A program made the position numbers and the translations under genes. Below, piece by piece: positions 21,604 to 36,000 of a DNA stretch of 64,000 nucleotides (positions are counted from its first letter, which is position 1; every line of letters begins with the position of its first letter). Source of the stretch: Cheilinus undulatus. Lineage: Eukaryota > Chordata > Actinopteri > Labriformes > Labridae. The notes below the pieces were generated by a model that had not been told where the DNA came from, did not search any database, and saw only the letters and a list, made by a program, of their open reading frames with translations. Location of the stretch: NCBI RefSeq assembly GCF_018320785.1, contig NC_054865.1, positions 34,720,398-34,784,397 on the forward strand, given 5' to 3'.

Positions 21604-24600
21604 GGCACGAATATCTCACACGTACATAAACAAAACTTCTACATCTAGACTCCCCCCTCATGAAGTTGCAAAAATACCATAATCCTGGAACTCCAAGATT
21701 CAATGACTTTTAGCATAAAAATAATTACATTAAAGCTCAGTAAATGAGAAGGTCCGACCCGTTACATAAAAATGCAGAGGTGGTTGGATGAAACAAAAAC
21801 TAAAATGTCTGTGTACATCAGAGCTATTTCCATTATCTATTTATTGTATTTGTTTATTGTATGTGTATGTTATTTATTTATTGTCTGTGCGCACCAAATC
21901 AAGCACTTTATGTAATAACTGAGCTTCTATGACTTTTTTTTATTTGTCACATATTTAGGGATTTGGCTCAGAAAATATTTATAGGTCAACGCAGGTAGGT
22001 TATTTTAGTCACACAAAACAAACGGCTGGATACAAAAAAGTGCTGGTGTAACATTTTTGTGTGTGTGTCAGTTTCTCTTTTGTAATATTAAAAAAATCAC
22101 ATTGAAATTTGAGTCACGTCAGTAAACGCCAACAATATTTAGTGTCAGATGATATAAGTCTCGTTATGTAAAGGTAAAGTCATCATATGGGCATATAATA
22201 ATAGACATAAAATAATTCTAGATATGTGAAAAGTACAAGGCTGTTGTACTTAGATGTATCTAGGCAATAAATCAAGTAAAAGTCTTAAGTATTTCATTTA
22301 TAATTCACTTGAAGTACTGAGTAGCTACTGAGGAGTTGTACAGCAAAATATGATCTTTTCTTACTGCCTTAACAACATGACAATATAAATCTCAAACCAG
22401 GCTGTTTAGGCAATATCATACTTTTATTATGAATAGAAATGCAACCGGCGTTTTGGGATGTCCTGTTGGAATTATTATCTTGCTATGTGCTACTTACCGT
22501 CATGTGTAGTCAAAGCAAAAAAAAAAAAAAAAAAGGCCATTATCATGCCATTTACAAAAAGCTAGAACCTCATAGTTTTTACTTTTTTTTGAAAGGGAGG
22601 GAGTGTTACTCAGTCACTAATGTTTTTTTAATGTAATTAAGTTCCCCAAAAATATACTTAAGTAAAACTACAACTATTGATTTCAAAATGTACTCATAAG
22701 AGTAGAAGTACACAAAAAGCTACTCATAAAGTTTTTAAGGTAAATGTAAGGTACTTTTCAATCTTGATAATTGTAATTGTAATGAGAAACTTTTCATGTG
22801 TAACATAGTGATTGAAAATGCATAAAGAACAGCCCAGCTACAAGTACTCCATGTTCTGTAGGTAAATAAATCAACAGCTGTAATATAGTTCATCAGTATG
22901 AAAACAGAAAAAAGCACAGGTGTGTATTAATTAAGAGGACCAAACTGTAATAAGAGGATCAAGTGAGTGGTTTGGTTTAAGAGAAAATGTAACTGTCCAT
23001 GAAAAGTTATCCATTAAACTTGTACTTTCACTGCTGTGACCTGTCACAATGTCTGCTGGTAAAATTACAGAGAGCCAAAGTCTAGTCTGGGGTACTGGAT
23101 CTTTCAAATGCACTAAACAGTTCAAAAAGAATAATTGTCTTTGATTTTACAACAAAATTTTGCAAGCTATGGCTGGCTAAGAGGTAAAACAAAGAAAGCA
23201 TTGCTTATTTATTCTCGTATTTTCTGTTTATCTGTTTAGGGTGACATCATATGTCAATGCAAAATCATTAAAAGTAATATGTATACTCTCTTCACCAGTT
23301 TAAATGCATCTCAGCTATTCACTATCATAACCTCATGTCTTTGAACAAATGCTTAATCCAGTGGCGTTGTGAATGCCTCATGAAATATTTATGAAGAAAC
23401 TGATTCAGACTGTAACCCATGCAGCCTTAGTGTTCTCGTACAGCAGGTACTGGAAAACACGAGTGTCAGGCCATAAAAACACTTTGGGTTGTTTCATTAC
23501 TACCTTTTAATTTTTGACGCAGTTCAAATATCAACACCAAAAAAACTGTACTTTTTTATTATCTCTCTTATGGGATACCCCTTGAGAGTTTTATGACAAT
23601 CCAACAATTTTATTATTTGTTGGGATTTATTGGATTTAATTTTGCTTGACACAAAGCTCCCCAAAGCCTTTGTCATTGTGAGTCCTAATATCTCCTCACA
23701 AATATGGCTGGTATTTGGCAGGTGAAATGCAGTTGTGTTGTCTATTTCATTGAGACAACTCTATTTATAATCACATATTCTATACGCACAAGGGCTACAG
23801 TTATACAATATGAGGATGACTGAAAAAATAGTGTCTTCACACAGAGAACAACAGTGAAAATGTAAACCACCCTTTTCTTAATTAGCAGGATCTTTTACCT
23901 GTCCCCTAAAATTGATCAGGGGTTGTGATATATGGGGATTGTGTAATAAAATGGCAGAATTCATTGGACAAAATTACCAGTGGATTCTCAAAGACATGAT
24001 TTTTTCATGAAACAGATGCAGGTCAAATAAAACCGGAACACAGATTCAATTGAAAAATAATGTAATGATTAGTCAATGATACATAGTTGAGCCTTATTTT
24101 CTGTTAGGAAAAGCAGCTTCAGTGCAGGACCTCTGAATTAAACTAGTTGAAAAGAATAGTTAAATCAACAGTTTTAGAAAAACTAATAAAAGTCAACAGG
24201 TATCGAATACAGTTACAAAAATGGTCAATCTTCCCAAAAAGGCACAGGGGATGTACAGTAGAAAAATGCATCCCTCTTAGAGAACATTTGCATAAGTGAA
24301 TAAATACGTCTGCTGATAACAAAGATCAAACTGTGTCACAGTGGAAACACGGTCATCATACAATTACAGCAGAGTGCAACAATGTTCATTAGTGGAAACA
24401 CTAAGCATATAAATATCTCTCCAGAAAATATAAAGACTAAATCAAAGTTATTTAGTACCATTTTCAAAAATATTAATTGGAAGATTTCAAGCATATACAG
24501 TATTATAATATTCGCCAAAATTATATCTGACAACCACCTTAAACAAACTATCCTATATATTGAGTAAAATGTGCAACTATTAGCATTTGAGAGAGCAGGT

Positions 24601-26440
24601 TCTGCACTCAATCTATAGACATCTATACCAGAAGAAACCTGAACTAGTTATTGCCAAAGAATCAATCATTGATCTGAATAACATGAGAAAACTGCTCATT
24701 CTAGCATCCCAGAATTAATGCTCCTGTTGAACAGGACAGACATCGACTCTGTCCAGTGGTGTTAAATTAAAAATAAATGCCAAACAGTTATTTTAAGACA
24801 CTATAACACAGCGCTTGTTTGCATACCAGTCATAAAGAGGCACCGGAAGACAGATTCATTACGCCCAACGTCTCTCAAACCATTCTCTAGTTCAGCAGGT
24901 TGTAAACTCCTCAGGCAGATACTTTTAAGGGTGTCCAAATGCCACAGAGCCTTTGCAGCACAGACAGTTCAGCTCACTAGAAAATTCTGAAAGCATCAAA
25001 AGTTTGAACACTTATCTTTCAATCACTAACCCAACTGAAAGTAGGAAAGTAATGCTTCTTGCTGCCTCTTAATGAAGGACAAAGATCAAAAAAGTGCTGT
25101 CAGAGTTACATACAGTTCTCTTTGCTTATAACAAAGCCTTATACCATTAATGTTTGTTCTTTTAATGATTTTCCTATGTAAATTGGAGGACTGAAACATC
25201 CAATTAATCACCTGGTCCACTTATAAAATTTGCAAACCAAGTGATTTATTTCCAATTCTTTCATATGTGCTGCTTTGACACTGTGTCACCTGTCATTCAC
25301 CCGTCACTGTCCTGCTTATTGGATAAGCAACCTTAATGCCAGAAATGCAGTTCACAACATCCTAATCTAGAGCCTGGTTTAAGTCAAAGCCCTTATATGT
25401 CCCTTTACTTTTATTTATAGTCATTAGGCTTCCATAAAGCTGAAAAGTTTCTCCTCAGCACCTTACCAGAAGGCATCTAAAAGAGTTTAATAAAAACCCC
25501 CTTCATAAAAAAGAGGAAATATCTACCACAGTTTTAAGCCCTCACAGCTCCACTTTCCCTCAGAAGTATTACCTGCTTTATGAGAATTAGGACCCTGAAT
25601 CAAACAATTTGCTACTTACAGTGAAACCCCAACACAACCATAAACAGTGGGCACCTCAAGCAAATAGCATTAAGTTTGTGCAAAAAAAAAGCCTCATTAC
25701 ATTCAACCAGGCCAGTTCCTATTCTTTTTTTTACCACATAGAAAAATACTCGTTATAAATGTTATTTTCTGTTCCTCTTTTGAAATTAAAATAGAGAATA
25801 TATTAAATTACACTTCTGGGAAGGTACAGATAAACTGAGTTCTTTGAAATCAGTGTTAGGTGAGTTGCACCATTGTTGCTGCAATAAGAAATGGGTAATT
25901 TCTCATTTTAAGTTCTACCATTCACTTACTGGAATTTAAAAATTGCACGAGTTCAAGTACGGTTAAATGTTGGAGAGGGAGTTCAATAATTAAAACTCTA
26001 AAAGCACTTTGTTGTATGATATGCTCAGCACTAGAAAAGGTTTCTTAGCCTTGAGAAAGACCAAAGCTGAGTAGACAAGAAAACACATCGATGAAAAAAA
26101 AAATGTATAAGGTATATTTCACAGTCAGAGGAGACCTCACAGTAACAACTCACTGGCCAATAAGAAAGATGTGCTTCAGTTAATCCAATTGTGTTTACTT
26201 TAGTGGACAATGTTTCCTAATCAAATTAGATAAGACCTCGGTCTAGAAATTACCACAAATGTTGATGCAGCATCAATGGTGTAAATTCTAGCTTATAGTG
26301 ATTGAAAATCAGAAGTTAAGAGTTAAATTTTCTATTTCTCATATTCCTTCCTTGTATTTAAGACTGAGGTCATAGAAAATAGGATGGTTAACTTTTACAC
26401 AGACCTGTACTGAGCTCAGAATATTAAGCCCTAAAGCCCC
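21603..26440. other. Intergenic between atxn1l promoter and mtmr10 3' end
   Basis: No gene recognised. The part next to 26440 should be mtmr10 3' UTR (- strand); candidate - strand AATAAA signals (plus TTTATT) occur near 25408 and 25243. Around 22233-22745, scattered AAGTAAAAGT / AGTAGAAGTAC words in both orientations resemble a decayed non-autonomous DNA transposon common in fishes. I could not define its ends. Confidence 0.4.
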
Positions 26441-27052
26441 TCAGATAGCATCATTGACAAGAGTCTCTGTGGAGAGCCAGATTCTTGCCCCATTCAGAAA
26501 TTTGCTAATCGGAGTCCCGTGGATACCGCGGCGGCACAGGTTTCCCATTGGGGAGAAAGGAAAGGAGGAGGTGAGGAAGTCTGGTGGTGTAGGGGGGTCA
26601 TGTGGGGAGCTGGCCTTAAAATACATCCTCCTTTGATCTGAAAGGGGCCCACTTGGGCTGGGGAGTGGCGTGCCACCTGGACTGGGTCCCTTGTACCGCC
26701 TAAGCTGGTTCTGCAGTATCTCAATCTCGTCCACCAGTTGGGAGAGCTTGTGGTAGGCAGTGATGGGACCTCCTTTGGGAATGCAGGCCTCGGGGACCCA
26801 GCGTAAGAAGAAGAGCTTCCAGAGAGCCATGTGTGAGGGCATGAAGAGGGGAATGAGGACACCCTGCTGGTCTGCGGGTCGGGAGAACCAGTCCCTGAAG
26901 AAGCGCTCTGATGGGCTTTCATCTTTCACTGGGGAGAAGTCAGACCTCAGCTCTGATACCAGAGAGCCCCGACGAGTCAATGTGTCCTCTCCACCCTTCA
27001 CCCCATTACGAACAGATGTAGACTGTCCACGTAATGTGGAGCTGTAGGATTT
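26441..27052 (-). CDS. mtmr10: mtmr10 last coding exon
   Basis: The acceptor CAG (27055-27053) is followed by K-S-Y-S-S-T-L-R-G. The exon contains F-F-R-D-W-F-S-R-P-A, L-W-K-L-F-F-L-R-W-V-P-E-A, a short coiled coil, and the MTMR10-specific tail S-S-F-P-F-S-P-M-G-N-L-C-R-R-G then F-L-N-G-A-R-I-W-L-S-T-E-T. The stop is TGA (26443-26441). Confidence 0.93.
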   Translation of the reverse strand, partial: KSYSSTLRGQSTSVRNGVKGGEDTLTRRGSLVSELRSDFSPVKDESPSERFFRDWFSRPADQQGVLIPLFMPSHMALWKLFFLRWVPEACIPKGGPITAYHKLSQLVDEIEILQNQLRRYKGPSPGGTPLPSPSGPLSDQRRMYFKASSPHDPPTPPDFLTSSFPFSPMGNLCRRGIHGTPISKFLNGARIWLSTETLVNDAI

Positions 27053-30000
27053 CTGCTGGAGAAGGGAGTAAAGATTTAGACAGGGCAATGTACTAACACT
27101 GAAAATCCTGAAACCTAAAACTTAAGAAGGAACAATGATTTTTGCTGTATCATAATTCAACTTCAGCATCTTTTCTAAAGTTGCTGATGATACAAAACGA
27201 TACACCTGCCATTAAATCTGATCTGCAATGAAAAAAAAGCTGCTGACAAAATAAACTGCTGATGTTGACTGACTGCAAAGCTACAAAAATGTGCCTGTTA
27301 CAGCAAAATCTGTAAGAAAATAGCAACAATGATCAGCACTGGACAATTAGAAAGTGTGTAACAAATTCAAAGTGCACCTTTAAAATTGTCAACATAAGGA
27401 CATATTTAAATCATGCTAAAACCCAAACCAATAAGTGATAGTTTTATGAATGACTTGAAAAAGCTTATGTTTTTCATTTATCATGGCTATCAAAATTTAA
27501 ATAAGTTTAAGCTAAAGTTTAAGTCTGTTACTACCATCAGTAAAAAGTATAGAATTGAAAAACATGCCTTCTGTGATTGCATTTATAAACATATAAAGCT
27601 TAGGTACCTTCGTGCGTCTGAAGGTTTTCACTTCCCCATTCTGCACACAGGCAGCTCCTTTGCCTACATACATGGGGTTGTTAAAGAGGGTTTGGTCTTT
27701 GGTGGAGAACTGCTGTGACCAGTCCCAAACAGGAGGGAAATACACAGCAGGGTCTTCTCCTTGTGGGATGGCTTTATTCTTGGCAAAGTCCTGCACAGTA
27801 AACAAGGTTACTCATTCTATTTGTTGTGAAATATCCTGGATATGGTGAGAGAACAACTCTACAATAGGACTGAAACAACAGCATACGCATGTTTACCATA
27901 AAAATAAGACCCCAGACCCCATAATTTGCCCTGTTAAATTTACTGGTTACTTTATTGATCATGAGTTTGAATCTTATTCTCCAAGCGCATTACTCTGCAT
28001 GCAATCCTGCAAATTATCTGGTACATGCAGAGGTAAATCATGATCTTTTACATGAAATACCACAAAAACATGCTTCTTTGCTACACAGTAGCACAGTAGT
28101 ATCCCCTAGAACCCACAATACATGTCTATGACTATGTGAGAAATAAAGACCTTAACTCTTAACAGGTTGTTTTTTTATTGATCTATTGACAGAATCATTA
28201 GTATTTTCACTATGATTCCTTACTTTAAATAAGCACAGATATCTTTATTCATTTACGTGCTTATTATGTATTATGTTAGGTTCATAAAATAAAGAAGTAG
28301 AATTCAACATTGTCATTTAACTTATTCATACCTATAAACAGTATTATAGTGTAATCTATTGGATTGGTTTCACACGGTTTCTCCTTACAGCATTTCCATG
28401 GATAAACAAATATACCAGTAATTATACTATTAAACAAATGCAGTTTTATCCCTCACCGCCAAGTGCTTAGCACGCTGTTTGGGAGAATTGAAGAGGAAAG
28501 TACTGAAGAGTGGAATCCACATGCTGTCACTCAGCACTGTCAGATAGGCCTCTGTGAACTCAAATGCTGCTGGGTACTGGTTCATCATCTGCCACACACA
28601 GTCCAGGAACAACATGAACAGTGGAGACTGGAGGGAGGGAAAGGAGAGGAAAAAACAGGCAGAAAGAAGTATGAGTGCCTTTGTAAAATCTGTTTTGTCT
28701 CTTTTAGATGATTACAGTAATTGTTAGATAAATACCTCTTCTTTCTCGCTCTTCTTCAAGTGGTTACATCTGTCCAAGAAGCGATGGCCAGCCATCACCC
28801 ACTCCTTCTGAACCAAACTCTGGAAGCCAACAATGCTGCGATAATGAGGGTCCAACATGAGCTGCACCAGGGAGGACACCACACAGTTCAGGTCTCTATC
28901 CTCTTCCTCTGTAAAGGTGTAAAAAGAGAAAAAAGGGTTCAAACAAGCAGTTAAAAAGGAAACATGTTCAAGGTCACTTAGATTATACTACGGCAAAGAT
29001 TCAGATTTGTAACTAATATTCTAAATTTATTACAAAGTTGTGTAACGTGTTTCAAGCCAAATGGGAAATAATAAAGAATGCAGTTTATTGTATCACTGCA
29101 TGGCTTCAAACTGTAAGGCTGACCTCACGAATATTACATGAGCTCAAGATTGATTTAAAAAATAATATTCATTTATTTATTTATTCATCTACCTTGAAGA
29201 ATGACTGAAACATTCTTTCCATCCAGGTGGTAGACGATCTCAGCTGAGTGCTTCAGGAAAGCTCTATGGACAAAAACAAAATAGATGTTAGCCGACTTTT
29301 AAAGCATTCCAGCCTTACACTCATGACTTTACAAAATAAATTAGTGAACTATATAAAAGTGAAAAAACTTTCCAAATAACAACCATAACAAAAGCAGTAC
29401 ACTACATTTACAAAGGTTTTCACAGTGTGGGAATAAGGGGAAAAATATTGTGATGGGAAAACAGGGAAATTTAATTTGCTTTTTTAAAAAACGATTTGAA
29501 CAGCGGTAGTTCACAGAGAACCTGAGTGCAGTGTCAGGTCATTTACACACCTGACATGCTCCAGCCATCGAGAGTTTTCAATAGCTGAAAACCACCTCTC
29601 CTCAGACTCCTCAAAAGGTTCTGTACACAACCAAAACAATCAAACACTAAGACACATACAAAACAACAGCAGCATGTACAAAAATCCACTACACATTTGT
29701 AATACTGTCAGTAGAATTTTAATGTTTCTGTTTTAAGTTGACGTGGTGCTCACCTATGACACAGATCTGCCTGACCCTCACAAAGGCACTCTGAATGTCC
29801 TGGATGTTGGGAAGACACTTGTCCAGATCTAACCTGATGACTTCACCACGCTGCGGGTGGCTTTTTGTGACGGCAGTGAAAACTCTGCCACAGGTTAGAC
29901 GTAAATGACAGAGTTAGGGTTTTTTTTTTTTAAATATCTTACACAACAATAGAAAATAAATTGTATAGTCATATTGTTGTATTGAACAGTAACATATTTT

Positions 30001-33000
30001 GTAGAATACAGTTAAATTAAAAAAAAGAGTTGCTCCGATTAATATCAAATGACAATTCTTTCATATCTGGTAAAAAAAACCAAAAAACTGTTATCTGCTG
30101 TTAAACTACATGTTAAAAAAGGAATCAGGTACAGAAAATGTGTTACCTCTGATCAATCTTCCTCTGCTGGATTGGATCACTGATGCTGGCCATGCGTACA
30201 AGAGCACTCCCGTTTGAGTGATTCCAACACCAACGCTACAAAAATATAGATTTACCTTAAGTCTATGGATCAGTTGGCAATTATATAGGACTCAATAATT
30301 AATCATGTTAGATGATACTTCAAAGTGCCAAATTATCATTACAAATAAAAACTCCACTGAAAATAAATGCCAATAAGTGATTGAAATGGTCCTTAAAAAT
30401 GTTTACCAAATTCAGATATTTTATAGAAATAATCAACACTATGTACTTACAGGAATGCGACTGTCATGGAGGAATATCGAGTACTGCTTCAGATCCTGAT
30501 CTGCCAGAGAAACTGGAACAACGTTGTACTCTGGGAGGCTACAAGAAGAGTAGTTGAAAGACTGGTGTTACAAAGCAATCAAAAACACACATCTAAAATC
30601 TGGAAATATAGCTAAGTGTTCCTGCTAAACATAATTGTAACATTTGCCATTGTTAAACACAACAGTAAATGTTAATTCATGCTGCCATACAAATATTGTA
30701 TTAACAGCACTGAACCTTTATTCATAGACTGTCTGGCATAAACTTTTAATCCTTAGGATTACTTTTTTGTAGAGGAATCCAAATTAGAATAGACAACGAA
30801 CAGTTTTGTTCAAGCTGCCATTTTGAATAACTTTTTCTTTTTTTACACAGTTCATAGTTGTGCAACTATTCTGTGACTAATAAAAACATCACTGCAGCGC
30901 CACACTTTGCAACTGTGCCACAACCCCAACATGCACACAGATGTATTTCTGAGTCTTCTCAAATTTCTCACACAACCCTTTACTATCTATTCTTAAAATT
31001 TTATTGTGATGTCATTACTCAGATAAATAGTGCATATATTGTTATATACGTTTTTTCCTTTAGTCACTCATGGGGTGCGTACGGTGTACAGTGTACCATC
31101 TTGCCAAAACATACGAAGTATGAAAAAAGGGCGAAATTCATAGTGTCTTTCACAACTAAGGCCAACTGAGGGAGCTATAGGAATGCTCTTCCTATGATGT
31201 ACGTCATACAGTAGCTATAACAAACAAGTAAAGCTGAAAACCTTTGTGAGATGGCATAACTCTCATTGATGGAGCACACCCTCCACTCTGACGCGCCTGT
31301 CCTCTTGATCTCACGATCCCAGTCTGATGGACGGTCAAAATTTGGGGTTTGTAATCCACCTTGAAGGTTGGAACCATTAACTCGCTCTCCTGGAAATAAG
31401 GATACACAGTGAGATTGCTTCTAATGCATGACACGGAGAAATTACTCATTCACATATTCAGATAATGATGGAACTTCAACTTAAAACAGCAGTTTAAGAA
31501 ATACACCATCCTTTTGCTGACCTTTAGATTCATGGTATCTCCGTCCTTGATACTCAAAGCCAAAGAGCAAATGAAGGTCAGCTGGATGAGAGTAGTGGGC
31601 AATAGCAAGGCAAACCTAGAATAAAAGACGTTAGGGTAAGTACAGCTAGTTCGTAGACTCAATCTAATACTATCTAGGCACATTAGGTGCTGTCACAATC
31701 ATTTCCTCCCAAATCTGTTTTATTTTGTGTCCCCTTTGTCACCAAGAAAGTTAAAGGGCCTATTCAGAGCCAGTACCTGTTAGGACAAATTCTTCATGGA
31801 TGAAGTAAAAGTTGCCGGCTCTAAACCAGGAAATGCGGTTCCAAAGCAGAGATGTGCATGGCTAAACAACTACAAAATTTACTGTTTCCACCCTCACAAG
31901 CCAATACCAGAATAGTCGGTCAGTTAAATTAATTAGTTATATTTTTATTAATTCAGTTGTGCAAGTTATTGTCTGCTGCTGCCCTTAACTGGAGCCTGTG
32001 GCTCCAGTTAAGGGCTGCTGCCAAAATGCCAAAATTCTCTACCACCCATATGTAATCCAGCACAGCGGACAGATGGCATTTGTGAAAGCCATGTTTTTTG
32101 GCTGAATTCTGATCTGAAAATTGGAGATAAAGCTGTATTTTGGCTGAGCCAGATAAAACTGTCATATGACCACCCAACTGAGCAATCTGTAACCACATTC
32201 AGCACAGGCAGGCAGGAGACACTGACCTGCAAGGCCGACCTTAGGATAGTGGTGCTAATGTTAACATTGACCACATTTGGCCAACATTAATGTAGAGTAC
32301 ATGACATCATGTAACCACAGCCACCCCATGCAAAGTATTTTTTTCTTAATTTTGGCAGTTTTCTGCTTTGAAGTAAGTTGCCTGGGAACACTGGGCTTCA
32401 TTCAACAATATCTGCCCAAGATATTTCTTAAATTTGTTCTCCAAAGGCCGGCTCAGACTACACAATAATTTGGTCTTTCACAAAGGCACCATGTCAGACT
32501 ATGCAACAAAACTCTAGTCCCATCTTGGCCAACAGTCTGGCCACATGGCGATGCAGAGATAATAAGCAGAGGCTCTCCTGTTGGTAGGTTTCAGGATTCA
32601 CATCGTTGACATCAGGTCAGGTCAAACTAGACGGCGATGTAAGAAAATTTCTGACTTGGTAGTGTTATTGAGTGGTGGTTGTTGCATCATTGATTATGTC
32701 ACACTACAAGACCGTTGGTCATTCCCAGCACTCAAAATCGGGCCTGAGTTTTGATGATGAGCAGCAACGCTGCAGTCGGGTCAAAATCTGGCTGAATTTG
32801 TGCAGTCTGAGCCAGCCTTAAGAGAAACCTTTGAATAGCCCCCTTTACGCCCATTTAAGGGCATGAGACTGCAGGGCAGTTTGCAAACACAGAAGACACA
32901 CAGGAGTGAAAAGAAAAGTAGCAAGATGTCAGGAATGTTCAAATAAAATAAAACCATCAAACAATTGAAATACTTTGATAGTTCTAAAGTGGATGTTGTT

Positions 33001-36000
33001 GTACACCAAATGACACCAAAAGAGAAATATTTAATTACACTTTTAGCACTAGTAGAGGATATAAAATAGGCAAGAAACACATTAATTGGATGTTTTTACT
33101 GGATCAAATGGTGCTTTTATGGGGGAATTCAGCATTTTGCAATCAAGCTCAAACACTGCACCTTTAAATTAGTGCTTAACTATATTTAATTTCTATTTTT
33201 GTTCATTTTTTTTAATCAAGTGTTGAATAGATAAAAATGCAGTGAAATAGGATTTCAACAAATTATGTATTTTTGTGTCATTCTTGGGGTAGTACAATTG
33301 AGTGCTGATGAGTGCAAAATTAGACATGTGATCCTCTCATATCAGCGCTCAGATGTTGGTAAAAGTGTTTTAGAAGTTTGTTCTTATCTAAGAACAAATC
33401 AGATTTAAAAAAACTGTCCAAATTGTCTTTGAAAGTGTATGTTTTAAGAACAAATTTCTTCTTAAGAAAGGTTGGTGAAGGAGGCCATTCCTGTTTGATA
33501 GAAGAATTAACATATTCCTGATCAGAGCAGGGGTGAAATTATTAGTACAACTGCACTGCAGAAGATATGTTTCGATCACAACTTAGGCTTGCAAAGCCAC
33601 AAGTAGCACTTGTAACCAGCACATGTAGTCCTTTGTTGTTTTGTTCAGCCTAGCTCTCACAAGGGCTGCAAGAGGAACCAACTGCAAACCAACAGAAGCA
33701 GCAGCCTAGAAATAGAACTAGCTTTGTGTTGGAGGTAAGAAGGTAACATCAGTGTGCTATGATACACTGGGGAATGTTCTGTAACTGTACAAATACCAGA
33801 ACAAGTGAAACCTAGTAAAAGCAACTGTTTAACTGACAGTGCATGGCTCTAGGTTTTCAGGACTGGATGTGTCTGTGGCAGCAGTGGAGTCACACAAAGC
33901 AGCCTATTCAGTAGCAAAGTTGTGAATAACACAAGAGGACACAGAAAAAGTGTGTATGTGTGGAGACAAGGCTGCTCCCAACTCTGTAATTTCCTATGGC
34001 AAAATAAGCTATTACATACTGGCTTAATTCCATATGTCACAAAAAAGAACTGAGGCCTGTTCAAGGTTCACACTGTAATTACATACATGGTGTCCATAAA
34101 TAAATTACAAGACGAGAGGGAGGCCAGACTCCTTTTCTATTTTTAAAATCAACCTTCTAAATTCTCTTCAAAGCAGCAGAATGCATACAATAAAGGAAAT
34201 CCTGCATTTTGAACTTGATTAGTTGGAATACCAGAGAAAAAAAGTACTCTGATCAATCCATCTGCAAGGTTGGTAGCCAAATGTGCAGCAGGTATGTGCT
34301 GTGGAGCTCTAAAACCTGCACAAGAATTGCTCCCAGATGACATGGTTAGAGATCAGACATTTAACTGTGTGCACTGACATTCATGTATATTTCATTGGCA
34401 CGCTGTAAAGACATATACAGTCGTTTCGGCTTCTCATGGGCTATGTGGTAAAGCTAAAGAGTGCTTCTGTTGACTTTTGTGCAAATAACTCACAAACACA
34501 CATTGGCTTTCAAGGTGACTGGATGTTTGTTTTGTCATCCATGTCTTTGTTTTGTCAAGTATATTTATAAAGTAGTCACATGTTCCTAGGGCCAAACAAG
34601 TTTTGTTAAAGATGAAAACTTGCAGCTTTTTAGCATCTGCTGACATTTTCCAAATAAAACTTAGAGGGCAGGGAAGTTTCAAAAAGTCAGTAAAAGCGTG
34701 CTGAGGCTGACTTATTAGACAAAGAAAATGTGTTTTATGCTGGTTTTAGGGACTGCATTAAATTTAGGTTGACACAATTCTTGATTGCCTTGCAATGGAT
34801 CGTCACTGTAACTGAATATTAAGGATTATACAACAATTAATTATTGCCTACTGCCTACTGAAGTATAAATGCCTCAATTAAATTCTAATATCGGTCCATC
34901 CAATCTCTGAGTGTGGGAGATGAGTCAGAATCAGCCGCCAGTTTTATACAACCTTGACAATTCTCAGATTCCTTTTCCTTGAGTAAGCATTGTTCTTAAC
35001 GTCTCAAATTCAATGTGTGGCAACTGAAAAGTTAGTCATTTCTATTTGGATGGACAGTGATAAAATTTGGTGTGATCAAAAAAAACAAAACTCATCACAG
35101 AAGAAGGGGTTAGGAATTTAAACTGAGAATGGGTGTACACAGCAAAGGGGGAAATATAAAAGGGACATTTTTGCCCTTGATTAGGGGAAGCTGAGAAAAA
35201 GGGAATGGTGTAAACCCAGCGATTACTCATTCCAGTTTAAAAAAACTTTCAAGTCATGTTGTGTAACAGCCTTTCAAAATCCATTTTTTTTATATTTAAT
35301 TCATTTGGTACTTAAGTTTGAGGAAGAGTTTTTCTGATGTCTTAATGTTGATTTTGTTAAGGTCATTGGTTTTGGTATATTATCTCCCACTTTTTGTTAC
35401 CTAAATTTGAAGAAATGCAAGAACAGAGAGAAGAAAAAAAGACAAAACAGAATAATCTCTCATAAACATAAATTTGCAATGGATACGTATGAAGAATAGT
35501 ATAGTACAACAAAGGATGTAGCATGAAAAAATGAACAAAATATCATTTACACTCAAGCAGATTCACATTCATATGCACATAACTAGGGCTGATTTATTTT
35601 AATTCAATTAGAACTAAAGTTAAGGGAGTCTTTTTCTGATAATTCAATGCCTATTTTTAAACAGCGTTTCTTTTGATGTTTTATCTCCCATAGAGTATTC
35701 CATCAAATAATTAAAATGCACTTTTGCTCACCTTTTTGGCGCTCTCAGGTCCAGCTTCATCAAAGCAAAACCTAATGATGCGTAGGTCCTTGCAGTACAG
35801 GATGAGCTCTGTGGGGTTGAACTTCAGCTTTTGGTTTGAGCCCAATACTTTCTTCTTTCCCTTAGTATCATTTACTGGGAGGAATAAACACAAATGACAG
35901 AATGCAACTATTAAAACATACAAATATCTATGCTTAGTTTTAAAAAGTGAATTAGACATTATCTTCCCTTAAATCCGACGGGAATAAATGCCAATACAAA

